Shown in pieces: positions 18,801 through 25,869 of a DNA stretch of 51,861 nucleotides. Under the pieces are notes generated by a model. That model did not search any database, had not been told where the DNA came from, and saw only the letters and a list, made by a program, of their open reading frames with translations. The position numbers and the translations under genes are program-made. The DNA lies in assembly GCA_031119475.1 (NCBI GenBank), contig JAVHXV010000013.1, forward strand, positions 1 through 51,861, in the 5' to 3' direction. The number at the start of each line of letters is the position of its first letter. Position 1 is the first letter of the stretch. Origin of the DNA: Pedobacter sp. (GTDB lineage: Bacteria > Bacteroidota > Bacteroidia > Sphingobacteriales > Sphingobacteriaceae).

Positions 18801-18816
18801 TTTTACTCACGACCAT
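15805..18816 (-). CDS. Beta-propeller sensor histidine kinase (LytS/His_kinase type)
   Basis: A 1003-residue membrane sensor. After a signal peptide come two-component-regulator propeller repeats through the periplasmic part (for example DGLPQSYISGLFQDEDGFLWISTLNGLARYDG), a Y_Y_Y domain near residues 690-750, one transmembrane helix at about 757-780, and a His_kinase domain with MNPHFIFN (His807). The HATPase part has PPLMIQPLIENAIVHG and EIEDNGIGRA. The layout is like the sensors that control glycan loci in Bacteroidota, but it is not fused to its receiver. Position next to the rhamnosidase/sulfatase pair suggests a glycan signal (inference). Confidence 0.93.
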   Translation of the reverse strand: MVVSKKLTAFIFLIFSASLCLGSPGGTPIKLSRNITVRDGLPQSYISGLFQDEDGFLWISTLNGLARYDGREIKRFQHASTDQSGLSGNIILKLFNAGKNNIWLWYVDGKIDQFNTKTGKVVHLWKNPDFQKLKKEDRLFKTLVRNTKGTTWMMAKDGGIYQIEGKTVIHVAPEQLQLQSPLLGIGVKNEQLLLLTQADLVVYEQGKKVFKRYSHPFGKIDLFKFGFNIYSPITRKNGELIICDAYGLKIWNMGSRRYTSIRLGERPELGKLLAAFDRAGNFYFEFEHGIYLLRADNTLEKWSSPAPTGKDVPTSLLIDRSGVFWVGTNGFGLNQYNLVKTGLPGYVNQYSFVSDVLLRTGVPAKQIDHPFLSKVVSFANRSTTYKDSIWITDIYKGNVSPQLMLVVGHAAQIKTFSPAFPGMKKEIQLLKFLTTEKNGTIWGINQRYEILKLNTQRLSFENKGKITIDSMAIINGMVAEGHENLYICSDKGLFRYHTSTGKTEDLSVHLPTIDLLHLARDPEKPEVLWIGTLSDGLLRFNLKNKALQVFNTTTGLPNNTIYSILVGNDKQLWCSSNKGIFSFGPANHAIRSFTSSDGLMDDEFNRYYYLTLPNGNLAFGGPLGFTIFNPAKLEVDQYNPKVQLTDLHIINYHVPLWSLGKLREITLAHDQNFITAVFSALQFDIPEKIQYRYMLKGLDQGWIMLGNENKAAYTSLPPGNYTLLLNATNTAGKWSSLITSLQITIRPPFWKTWWFLGLLLLLVGLGLYGMLTYRIRNIKKNQAQVMQYEREAMELHALALRARMNPHFIFNCLNSIKALIQEKENIKAVDYLTTFASLIRKQLHNNSTEITLREELETCELYVKLEEMRFEDRISFVFDLENDDLLKQTKVPPLMIQPLIENAIVHGLLPSPTGGLVKVKLYRDQQYGVCEIEDNGIGRAKAEANKLKSSRLHQSRGTHLLEERISIYNRLNKQGSSLQTIDLFTPDGQAAGTLVIIKFKLDI

Positions 18817-18826
18817 AAATATACCA

Positions 18827-18842
18827 TCTTCCGAACGGAAGA
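18827..18842. promoter_or_regulatory. Perfect inverted repeat upstream of the sensor kinase
   Basis: TCTTCCG-aa-CGGAAGA is a 7-bp perfect palindrome that begins 10 bases upstream of the kinase start codon. It could be an operator or a hairpin in the leader. A TATATTTA sequence on the minus strand, similar to a -7 box, lies between it and the ATG. Confidence 0.35.
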
Positions 18843-18983
18843 AAAATTTAGACCGATCCTAAAATGACCGATGTGACGCTTTTCTGCCAATTAAAAACAG
18901 CATCCTGGATAAGAAAGCCGTTCATCTGTCAATTGAAAATGGCCATTGGGTTAACATGCTGTAAGTTAACGCAGTTCCTGATG

Positions 18984-18991
18984 TATCTTTG
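18984..18991 (+). promoter_or_regulatory. Candidate -7 box (TATCTTTG)
   Basis: TATCTTTG matches TAnnTTTG exactly and lies 13 bases before the ATG at 19005. A good -33 TTTG at the usual distance is not evident. Confidence 0.5.
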
Positions 18992-19004
18992 AAAAAAATC
19001 AGAA

Positions 19005-19430
19005 ATGAAGAAGATAACTAAAATGAACATGGTGATTTTGATGATTGTGGCAATCGTCATTGGCGCTGGCTGCAGCAATCCAATCCCAGTGCCTACCATC
19101 GAGTCGAGAATTGTAGGCAAATGGACCATGAAAACTGCTGTAGGACACTATGTAACCCAGGGAGTACCGCTCAATCAAACTACAAATTTTACCGCGACAG
19201 ACTATTTTGATTTTAGGGCAGACGGCACTTTATCCATCGCTGAGACCGGAAAAAGCTATCAGGGCAAATGGAAAGTAGTGGGCAATAAGATTATTTTCTC
19301 GGAAACCAACTACATCGACTATCCCAACGGATTCGACATCAAGATATTAACAGCTAACGACTTTCAAATTTATTACACCGAAACCAAGCAAATCTCGTCT
19401 TTGGAGCAGTGGCTCAATTTTGCACGGTAA
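19005..19430 (+). CDS. Small lipocalin-like lipoprotein, unknown function
   Basis: A 141-residue protein with a lipoprotein signal: hydrophobic stretch then IGAGC, giving a lipidated Cys at about residue 23. The body (IVGKWTMKTAV, YFDFRADGTLSIAETGKSYQGKWKVVGNKIIFSE) has the strand pattern of lipocalin-like domains common in Bacteroidota lipoproteins of unknown function. It is a single gene with its own -7 box and a strong terminator 65 bases after the stop. No functional partner is apparent. Confidence 0.75.
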   Translation: MKKITKMNMVILMIVAIVIGAGCSNPIPVPTIESRIVGKWTMKTAVGHYVTQGVPLNQTTNFTATDYFDFRADGTLSIAETGKSYQGKWKVVGNKIIFSETNYIDYPNGFDIKILTANDFQIYYTETKQISSLEQWLNFAR

Positions 19431-19494
19431 AAACCTAGGCTGCAATCTTGATCAGATTAATGATCTGCCTGAGCAACAGATCAAGTGGCTTATC

Positions 19495-19524
19495 ACCTTT
19501 CGGCCTTGGCCGGAAGGTTTTTTT
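19495..19524 (+). terminator. Rho-independent terminator
   Basis: ACCTTTCGGCC (19495-19505) pairs with GGCCGGAAGGT (19508-19518) with one T-G wobble, followed by seven T residues. It closes the lipoprotein gene. It stands 5 bases from the stop of the convergent metallophosphoesterase gene. Confidence 0.85.
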
Positions 19525-19529
19525 ATGCC

Positions 19530-20456
19530 TTAATAATTCACCATCTCTCTTTTTGTGGTCCCGTCTTCAAAAAATTCAAATACCGCATACGCAGGCGCAA
19601 ACTCGAAAAAAGGACCTCCCCACCAGTTTCCACTGATTGCTCCGTTGCAATAATAGTCTATGCCCAGGTAGTGTACCTCATCCTGTAAATGGATGTGCCC
19701 GCTCAAACAAGCCTTGATATTGGGATGTTGATTAAAAATGGCCTTGAGCGTATAAAAATCTGAGTGCATCAGGTTTCTCTTGACCATGAGGTCGCCATTT
19801 GCTTCAGTTTTGCCAAAAAATAGCCCAGCACAGATAGACAAGATGGGAATGTGCGAAACCATACAGATGTATTCGGATGATGGTATTTCGCCCAGTTTAT
19901 TGGCCAGCCACGAAAGCTGCTCCACATCGATTTTGGCAATGTATCCGCCTGCTGGATTTTGTTGCGTACTGTCGAGGACCAGAAAGTTCCAGTTCCCTTT
20001 TTTGAAATGGTAGTAGCGATTGGTCATTTTGAGTTCCTTTACGGCCCAATTTTTTCCATACAACGGGTCTGCTGGCTGCGGCGTTTTTTGGAACCATCCG
20101 TAAATGTCGTGGTTGCCAATGCAGGGATATAAGGGCAATTTGTTCTCCCTGTCCATGATCGAATGATAGAGCTCCCATTGTTTTTGGGCCGACTCTTTGG
20201 TCGCCGCCAAGGCATCCATGATCGAGTCGCCCCCGTTGATCACAAAATCTACTCGAGGTCTTAAGTTTTGAAGATGTTGGATCGCCTTGCGCATTCCAGC
20301 TTCCGGTGCGGCCCCTGGTTTGACATGAATATCTGAAATAAAAGCAAAACGCAAGGATTTTTTAGCAGGCCCGCTTGCTGAAACTGCATCCGGAAGCAGG
20401 GATAATCCGGCTACAGCAAGGCCAGATTGAAGGAAGGTCTTTCTTTTCATCATCAA
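19530..20456 (-). CDS. Exported calcineurin-like metallophosphoesterase
   Basis: A 308-residue metallophosphoesterase. Motifs in order are FISDIHVKPG, NGGDSIMD, CIGNHDIYG, MVSHIPI and LSGHIHLQDE, the complete dinuclear metal-binding set. The N-terminus (KRKTFLQSGLAVAGLSLLPDAVSA) looks like a Tat-type or Sec signal, so it would act in the periplasm on phosphoester substrates that cannot be told from sequence. Three ATG codons in a row make the exact start uncertain by two residues. It is the only gene on its transcript. Confidence 0.9.
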   Translation of the reverse strand: MMMKRKTFLQSGLAVAGLSLLPDAVSASGPAKKSLRFAFISDIHVKPGAAPEAGMRKAIQHLQNLRPRVDFVINGGDSIMDALAATKESAQKQWELYHSIMDRENKLPLYPCIGNHDIYGWFQKTPQPADPLYGKNWAVKELKMTNRYYHFKKGNWNFLVLDSTQQNPAGGYIAKIDVEQLSWLANKLGEIPSSEYICMVSHIPILSICAGLFFGKTEANGDLMVKRNLMHSDFYTLKAIFNQHPNIKACLSGHIHLQDEVHYLGIDYYCNGAISGNWWGGPFFEFAPAYAVFEFFEDGTTKREMVNY

Positions 20457-20517
20457 AGTATAAGCCGAAGATAGTTGGCGATTGTAAATTGAAAGTTAAA
20501 AAAACTTTAATGCATCT

Positions 20518-20532
20518 GGTAAATTATTTACC
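20518..20532. promoter_or_regulatory. Perfect palindrome GGTAAAT-T-ATTTACC
   Basis: A 15-base perfect palindrome 62 bases upstream of the metallophosphoesterase start. It could be an operator; there is no other support. It sits in the 380-base gap 20457-20836, which otherwise holds only the repeat arrays listed next. Confidence 0.3.
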
Positions 20533-20618
20533 TGATAATTACCGCTTTTAATGTAAGAGGTAAATGAAAAAGGGAAAATGGATTGGATGTTGAAAAGTTG
20601 CAAGTTTCGGTAATCTAA

Positions 20619-20650
20619 GTCGAGGAGTCCAGAAGTCCAAGAGTCAATGC
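20619..20650. repeat. Octamer repeat array, GTCNNNNN dialect (4 units)
   Basis: Four consecutive 8-base units beginning with GTC: GTCGAGGA, GTCCAGAA, GTCCAAGA, GTCAATGC. The 17-base string GTCCAGAAGTCCAAGAG (20627-20643) recurs exactly at 51469-51485 in the large composite array upstream of the tRNA gene. Confidence 0.7.
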
Positions 20651-20685
20651 TTGTACCTCAGGTTATGTCCTAACATTGACGCTGG

Positions 20686-20860
20686 TCTATATTCTCTATC
20701 TCCCATCTTTAATCTTTAATCTTTGCTCTTTGCTCTCTGTTCTTTGCTCTTTGCTCTTTGTTCTTTACTCTCTGCTCTCTGTTCTCTGCTCCCTGCTCTT
20801 TGCCTTTCCGCTTCACTCCCTCTTCCATCTTCCCTCTTACTTTTTCCCTTTTCCCTCTCT
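20686..20860. repeat. Heptamer repeat array B, CTTTGCT dialect (about 25 units)
   Basis: From 20707 the sequence reads in exact 7-base steps: CTTTAAT twice, then CTTTGCT, CTCTGTT, CTTTGTT, CTCTGCT and CCCTGCT variants to 20804, fading through CCTCTTC-like units to about 20860. Weaker units precede it from 20686. One strand is nearly pure pyrimidine over about 150 bases. The array runs 24 bases into the 3' end of the MFS gene and encodes its last seven residues and stop. Confidence 0.85.
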
Positions 20861-22006
20861 AGCCATTCCGATCAGTCCTAAAATCGGGCCGGGAGCAAGT
20901 AAAAGGTAAAGGTATTTCATATTCATTAAACCGTTAACTAAGCCCAGCAGCTGGATGCTCAAAATGGTGATGGCGAAGCCAATGCAGGTTACTGTAGTGA
21001 GTGCCGTTCCCCTCAGCTCAGGTGTTGCATTTTGTGCAATTAAAGTTGAGTACAATGGTGAATCTGCCACGACAGTCATCCCCCAGATCAGTAAAAAGGC
21101 AATCAGCAGCCCAAATGATTGCGTTGACAGGACCAATGGGGATAACAGGCAACAGCCTCCAGAAATGGCCAAGGCAATGCTTGCCACCCGTTTTGTGCCC
21201 AAACGCTGGGAAATCAGTCCGCTGATGATGCAGGTCAGGCTCCCGATCCCAATGATGGTAAAAGAGAGCAAGGGAATGTTGAGGTGCAGCAAAGGATTTT
21301 TTGCCTTAAAATCAGCAAGGGTTAGTGGAATAAAGACCCAAAACGCATAGAGTTCCCACTGATGGCCGAAATAGCCAAAGGCAGCCGAGCGAAACTTACT
21401 GTTTCCAAATGCTTTTAAAAAAGCACCAAAACTGAAGGCTTTTCCGATTTTTCGATGCGGCCCATCAGGCACACATGTTAAAAGGACCACGCCACCACAG
21501 ATAGCAAGTGCAGTTGTGGCATAAATTACGGTCGGCCATGAAAAGGCAGCCATACTTTTTAACAAGTGAGGGAAAGAAGTGCCGAAAACAAGTGCGCCTA
21601 CCAAAAAGCCGAGCGAACGTCCCAATCCCTGCTGCTCATGGTCTGCTGCAATCTTCATTCCCACCGGATAAATTCCAGCCAAAAAGAACCCGGTGAGAAA
21701 CCTAAAGCACAAGATCCACTGGGCATTGATGCCATCTATCACCACACCTAGGTTACAACATGCCGCAATAATTGCGCAGGTAAAAAAGACCTTTACAGGT
21801 GAAAATCGGTCTGAAATGCCCAATATCGCAAAAATTAGGGTGCCACAAATGAATCCCAATTGCACTGCGCTGGTCAGGTAGGCTAAAAACGTTGTCGATA
21901 AATGGAACTGTTTAGCGATGTCGCCCATTACGGCATTGCCTGCAAACCAAAGCGAGGTGCAGAAGAATTGCGAAATGACGATAACAGGTAAGACTTTTCT
22001 GGCCAT
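20837..22006 (-). CDS. Major facilitator superfamily transporter
   Basis: A 389-residue integral membrane protein with about 12 predicted hydrophobic helices and MFS-type loops (FAILGISDRFSPVKVFF between helices 2 and 3, then a second half starting near FRSAAFGYFGHQWELYAFWVF). The substrate is unknown. It begins 1 base after the stop of the upstream LolA-like gene, so the two form an operon. The C-terminus REGKGKK is encoded by the heptamer array, so the natural end of the protein may have been shifted by the repeat. Confidence 0.9.
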   Translation of the reverse strand: MARKVLPVIVISQFFCTSLWFAGNAVMGDIAKQFHLSTTFLAYLTSAVQLGFICGTLIFAILGISDRFSPVKVFFTCAIIAACCNLGVVIDGINAQWILCFRFLTGFFLAGIYPVGMKIAADHEQQGLGRSLGFLVGALVFGTSFPHLLKSMAAFSWPTVIYATTALAICGGVVLLTCVPDGPHRKIGKAFSFGAFLKAFGNSKFRSAAFGYFGHQWELYAFWVFIPLTLADFKAKNPLLHLNIPLLSFTIIGIGSLTCIISGLISQRLGTKRVASIALAISGGCCLLSPLVLSTQSFGLLIAFLLIWGMTVVADSPLYSTLIAQNATPELRGTALTTVTCIGFAITILSIQLLGLVNGLMNMKYLYLLLAPGPILGLIGMAREGKGKK

Positions 22007-22007
22007 G

Positions 22008-22748
22008 TTATTTTAGCCAATGCCAAGTCCCAAATTTTGATGGTTCAAAAAAGCTTGGGTCTAGTTGAACATTGATCTTAAAATCGCTATAGGTCTCGGT
22101 CTGTACCAGTTTATGGTTGACCAAGATCTTGACGTACCCTTCATGCCAAACTTTTCCGGTTTTTTGGTGTTGGCTAAAATGGCATTCTAAATGGCTCTCT
22201 GGTGTTTGCTGCATCATCCGGACCAAATAATGTTCCCTAGAATCGTACCACAATTGGCTTTTGGTGCTATCGGCCGTTGCTGTGCCAAAAACATCCACAT
22301 CGCGTCCATTCCATTTGGTGTGGTAGCTTTTGCTGAGGTCAAATCCATCAGTCTTCATTTTTTGCTGTACCTGGTCTATCGTTTGGAAGTACATCCCTCC
22401 CAATAGGTAGACCAAGATATTGGGATCAACAGTTGCCCTGGCCAGTTTTCCTTTTCTAAAATTATAGGTGGAATCACCACGATAGATTACGGCATTGCCG
22501 TCTTTAGGGTCGCCAATATCAATGCGGAACAAGTTCGGAAGGCTTCCGGCCTCATACCAGGTCTGAGTCCTGAAAAGCGTATCGGCCCGATAGTTTTCTG
22601 TTTTTTGAACGAAGGTAATGGTCTTTGGAAATTGAAGATAGAATTGTTTGTGGATTGCGGCAAATTTTGGATCGACGCCCTGTGCAGCAGCATTTAATCC
22701 GGTGAACAGCAGGGCCGAGGCAAAGAAATAGGTAACAATAGTTTTCAT
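22008..22748 (-). CDS. Periplasmic protein with LolA/outer-membrane-lipoprotein-sorting-like features
   Basis: A 246-residue exported protein (signal peptide ending NAAA-Q). The pattern of short amphipathic strands (KTITFVQKTENYRADTLFRTQTWYEAG, RIDIGDPKDGNAVIYRGDSTYNFRKGKL, DVDVFGTATADSTKSQLWYDSREHYLVRM) resembles the half-barrel LolA/LolB fold and related DUF proteins. I infer this from pattern only. It leads a two-gene operon with the MFS transporter. Function is not known. Confidence 0.6.
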   Translation of the reverse strand: MKTIVTYFFASALLFTGLNAAAQGVDPKFAAIHKQFYLQFPKTITFVQKTENYRADTLFRTQTWYEAGSLPNLFRIDIGDPKDGNAVIYRGDSTYNFRKGKLARATVDPNILVYLLGGMYFQTIDQVQQKMKTDGFDLSKSYHTKWNGRDVDVFGTATADSTKSQLWYDSREHYLVRMMQQTPESHLECHFSQHQKTGKVWHEGYVKILVNHKLVQTETYSDFKINVQLDPSFFEPSKFGTWHWLK

Positions 22749-22890
22749 TTGTCAGTTGATTTGTAGGCAAGATAAGCTTCCAGATTTGCTTCTACAAAAG
22801 TTTAACCTAAGATTAACCATACTTTTCCCAATCGTTTGTTTTGATGACGATGGCATTCTTGTTAGCCCTATCTTTTCTTATATTTAAGTC

Positions 22891-24420
22891 ATGAAGCGGA
22901 TTGTCATTTTTATCTTGTCTCTTTCTTGTGCATTCAGTTCGGTGGCACAGCAACGGCCGAACATCATCATCATTATATCTGATGATCATGCGTTATCTAC
23001 CATTGGCGCCTATGGGTCAACGTATGGTGCTACGCCCCATATTGACCGGATTGCCAGAGAGGGAGCGACTTTTATCCATACTTTTGTCAACAATTCGATC
23101 TGTGCGCCTGCAAGGGCAACGCTGTTGACTGGTAAATATAGCCATGCCAATGGACTGAGGGACAACCATGATGAATTTGATTCCAGGCAGGATATCTTTC
23201 CAAGACGCATGAAAAATGCAGGTTTTCAGACGGCATGGATCGGGAAATGGCACTTAAAGACATATCCCGATGGATTTGATTATTGGAACATCGTGCCGGG
23301 GCAGGGGCAATATTATAATCCTTCCTTTATTAGCATGAAGGGAGATACCACCAAATCTACTGGTTATTGTACAGATATTATCACCGATCAGGCGCTCCAA
23401 TGGCTCGATAAACGGAATACAAGCCAGCCTTTTTGCATCGTTGTTGGACAAAAGGCCCCACATCGTACCTGGATGCCAGACCTGCAGGATTTGGGGAAAT
23501 ACGACCAGACCAAGTTTCCTTTGCCTCCTAATTTCTATGATTCCTATGATCAGCGGATTGCGGCAAAAAATCAGGACATGAATTTGGCCAATACGCTTAA
23601 ATTGGGATACGACCTCAAAATGAAGAGCGATACCTCTGATCAATTGAATTCGGCAACGGCTTTCACCCAGCGTATGAACATCGCACAGCGTAAAGTTTGG
23701 AATGCTTATTATGATAAGATCGAGGCTGATTTTCTCCAGCAGAAGCCAACTGGAAATGCCTTGTTGGATTGGAAGTTCCAGCGCTACATGAAAGACTACC
23801 TGAGTACCACCTTATCGCTCGATAGAAATGTGGGGAGGATATTAGACTATCTCGACCAACATCAGCTTGCTGAAAACACCATCGTGATCTATACATCTGA
23901 CCAGGGCTTTTACATGGGCGAACATGGTTGGTTTGATAAGCGTTTCATGTACGAAGAATCGATGCATACGCCTTTCATCGTGCGTTATCCCGGCGTCATC
24001 AAGCCCGGCATCAGTATGCCCCAATTGATCTCAAATGTTGATTTTGCGCCAACCTTGCTTACAGTTGCTGGGATTGCTCCACCGGCAGATATGCAGGGAA
24101 GATCTTTTGCAGATCTGTTTAAAAATCCTACAGCTAAATTTAGGGATGCGGTCTATTATCATTATTATGAGTTTCCCGGAGAGCACAGTGTAATGAAACA
24201 TTTTGGGATCCGCACCGAGCGATATAAGTTGATCCGCTTTTATGGCGAACAGAATTTTTGGGAATTGTATGATCTGAAGACAGACCCGCACGAAATGAAA
24301 AATATTTATGCGCAGGTTAAATCAGGTAATTTAGTGGCCGACTTGAAAAAGAAATTAAAAGATTTGACCGTAACCACAAATGATGAGGTAGCTTTGAAGG
24401 TTTTGGGTGATGGGCGATAG
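22891..24420 (+). CDS. Sulfatase (formylglycine type), second copy
   Basis: A 509-residue exported sulfatase with signal peptide MKRIVIFILSLSCAFSSVA-QQ. It has metal-binding Asp31-Asp32 (ISDDHA), the formylglycine site Cys71 in CAPAR, IGKWHLKTYPDGFDYW, and the YTSDQGFYMGEHGWFDKR segment, which is characteristic of the heparan/choline-type S1 subfamilies. It is clearly different from the sulfatase at 13.3 kb (different site motif and C-terminus). It is monocistronic, between the LolA-like/MFS operon and the mannan locus, and convergent with the latter. The sulfated substrate is unknown. Confidence 0.9.
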   Translation: MKRIVIFILSLSCAFSSVAQQRPNIIIIISDDHALSTIGAYGSTYGATPHIDRIAREGATFIHTFVNNSICAPARATLLTGKYSHANGLRDNHDEFDSRQDIFPRRMKNAGFQTAWIGKWHLKTYPDGFDYWNIVPGQGQYYNPSFISMKGDTTKSTGYCTDIITDQALQWLDKRNTSQPFCIVVGQKAPHRTWMPDLQDLGKYDQTKFPLPPNFYDSYDQRIAAKNQDMNLANTLKLGYDLKMKSDTSDQLNSATAFTQRMNIAQRKVWNAYYDKIEADFLQQKPTGNALLDWKFQRYMKDYLSTTLSLDRNVGRILDYLDQHQLAENTIVIYTSDQGFYMGEHGWFDKRFMYEESMHTPFIVRYPGVIKPGISMPQLISNVDFAPTLLTVAGIAPPADMQGRSFADLFKNPTAKFRDAVYYHYYEFPGEHSVMKHFGIRTERYKLIRFYGEQNFWELYDLKTDPHEMKNIYAQVKSGNLVADLKKKLKDLTVTTNDEVALKVLGDGR

Positions 24421-24454
24421 CTGAAACCAGTTAATTGTTCGATTGTCATAAGTT

Positions 24455-24595
24455 TGTCATGTACTTTGTCAGAGTCCAAATGGTAAAGCGCTGGCATAGT
24501 TACCTAATGTAGATTTCAATCCACAGAAATTGTCAAAGTTATCACTGTATAGTGTCATGGATATGTCATAGACTTTGTCAAAGTGAAAATCTACA
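24455..24595. repeat. Imperfect direct and inverted repeats in a convergent gap
   Basis: Two 20-base copies beginning TGTCAT and containing ACTTTGTCA (24455-24474 and 24564-24583) agree at 17 positions. ACTTTG-T-CAAAGT (24572-24584) is a perfect palindrome. TGTAGATTTCA (24508-24518) is complementary to 24584-24595 apart from one extra base. GTCA-containing words recur about seven times in this 234-base gap. No T-tailed terminator is seen. Confidence 0.5.
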
Positions 24596-24654
24596 CGTAG
24601 TATCTTTTGCGCATTTACAGCGCAGGAAGATTGTTAAAGTCTATACTTGAAATG

Positions 24655-25845
24655 CTATCCAACTCTTTTTAGCACTTCTAACAATGCCCTGCCATTGTGA
24701 TAGGGGCATTTCCAGAAACCGACTTTGTCTTCGTTGGGCATCGGGGCGAGGACTTTGCCCTGAACTCCCCAAAACCATTCGCCATGCTTATGATCTTTAA
24801 GGTATTGTTTGATGAATGACCAGCAATTGAGCACCAGGTCGAAGAATTTTTGATTTCCAGTTTGTTGATAGGCATTTAGAAAACCCACCAATGCCTCGGC
24901 CTGTGGCCACCAATGGTATTCCTCAACCAAATGCCCCTGTGCTAGATTGAACTCATACGCCAAGCCGCCATGTGGGGCTATACCCCGCCCAGCAGCTTCT
25001 GCCATGTGTACAGCATTGATCCTGAATTTTTGAACATCATGTCTAACCACTTCTGCGGCTTCCTGCAGCAGCCAAGCCGCCTCAATATCATGTCCAAAAG
25101 ATAGGTCTGATGATCGTGTTTCCCAATCGGCGGTAAAAAATAGATGCAGGTGATGTGTGGCCGGGTCGATGATGTGCTGTTCAAAGTTGTTGAGCAGGTT
25201 GTGGATGGCCGTTTTTAATCCACCATTGTGCCAGACCGTATACAATAGGGCATAAGCTTCGATCACATGCAGATGCGTATTCATCGATTTTTTTTCATTC
25301 AGGTCCTTCTCGCTCAGCCGAAGATCTGCCAATTCGCCCCAATCGCTACTCAGGGCTTCTATGTATCCAAAATAATCCTTGTCAAAGCTGTGTTTTTCCA
25401 GCAATTGATAGGTGCCAATGGCCAGTTGAAGCGCCTCGTCATCGCCAACAGCTTTGTAATAAGCTGTTAGACCATAGATGACAAATGCTTGTCCATACAC
25501 CTGTTTCTTGCGGTCTAGTGCAGCTCCTTTTTCATCTACCGACCAATAAAAGCCTCCGTTTACAGGATCATAAAAATGATGTAACAAAAAATCATAGGCC
25601 CTTTCGGCCATAACCAGGTGTTCCAGGTTTTTGTAGGTTTGATAGGCAGAAGAAAAAGTATATAAAATCCTTGCATGGAGTACCAGACCTTTTGGTGCTG
25701 AGTGGTAAACCTTATTCTCCTGATCAATTTTTCCATAAAATCCACCAAATTCCCTGTCTTGGGTATTGTTTACCCACCAGTAGAGCAGTTGATCTAGTTC
25801 TTCCCTGACCTCGGCCTTAAATGTAGCGACAGTTGTTTCGTCCAT
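24655..25845 (-). CDS. Mannobiose/cellobiose 2-epimerase (AGE family)
   Basis: A 396-residue cytoplasmic (alpha/alpha)6-barrel epimerase; no signal peptide. Landmarks of cellobiose 2-epimerases are MNTHLHVIEAYA, SFGHDIEAAWLL and EYHWWPQAEALVGF, and the C-terminal WKCPYHNGRALLE, with the His residues in GHD and YHN expected to be catalytic. It converts the reducing-end mannose of beta-1,4-mannobiose to glucose. It lies directly downstream of the GH130 phosphorylase gene (24-base gap), which uses exactly that product, so mannobiose rather than cellobiose is the likely in vivo substrate. It is the last gene of the mannan operon. Confidence 0.9.
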   Translation of the reverse strand: MDETTVATFKAEVREELDQLLYWWVNNTQDREFGGFYGKIDQENKVYHSAPKGLVLHARILYTFSSAYQTYKNLEHLVMAERAYDFLLHHFYDPVNGGFYWSVDEKGAALDRKKQVYGQAFVIYGLTAYYKAVGDDEALQLAIGTYQLLEKHSFDKDYFGYIEALSSDWGELADLRLSEKDLNEKKSMNTHLHVIEAYALLYTVWHNGGLKTAIHNLLNNFEQHIIDPATHHLHLFFTADWETRSSDLSFGHDIEAAWLLQEAAEVVRHDVQKFRINAVHMAEAAGRGIAPHGGLAYEFNLAQGHLVEEYHWWPQAEALVGFLNAYQQTGNQKFFDLVLNCWSFIKQYLKDHKHGEWFWGVQGKVLAPMPNEDKVGFWKCPYHNGRALLEVLKRVG

Positions 25846-25869
25846 ATGTCCAATCTAGCTTGCGCGTTC

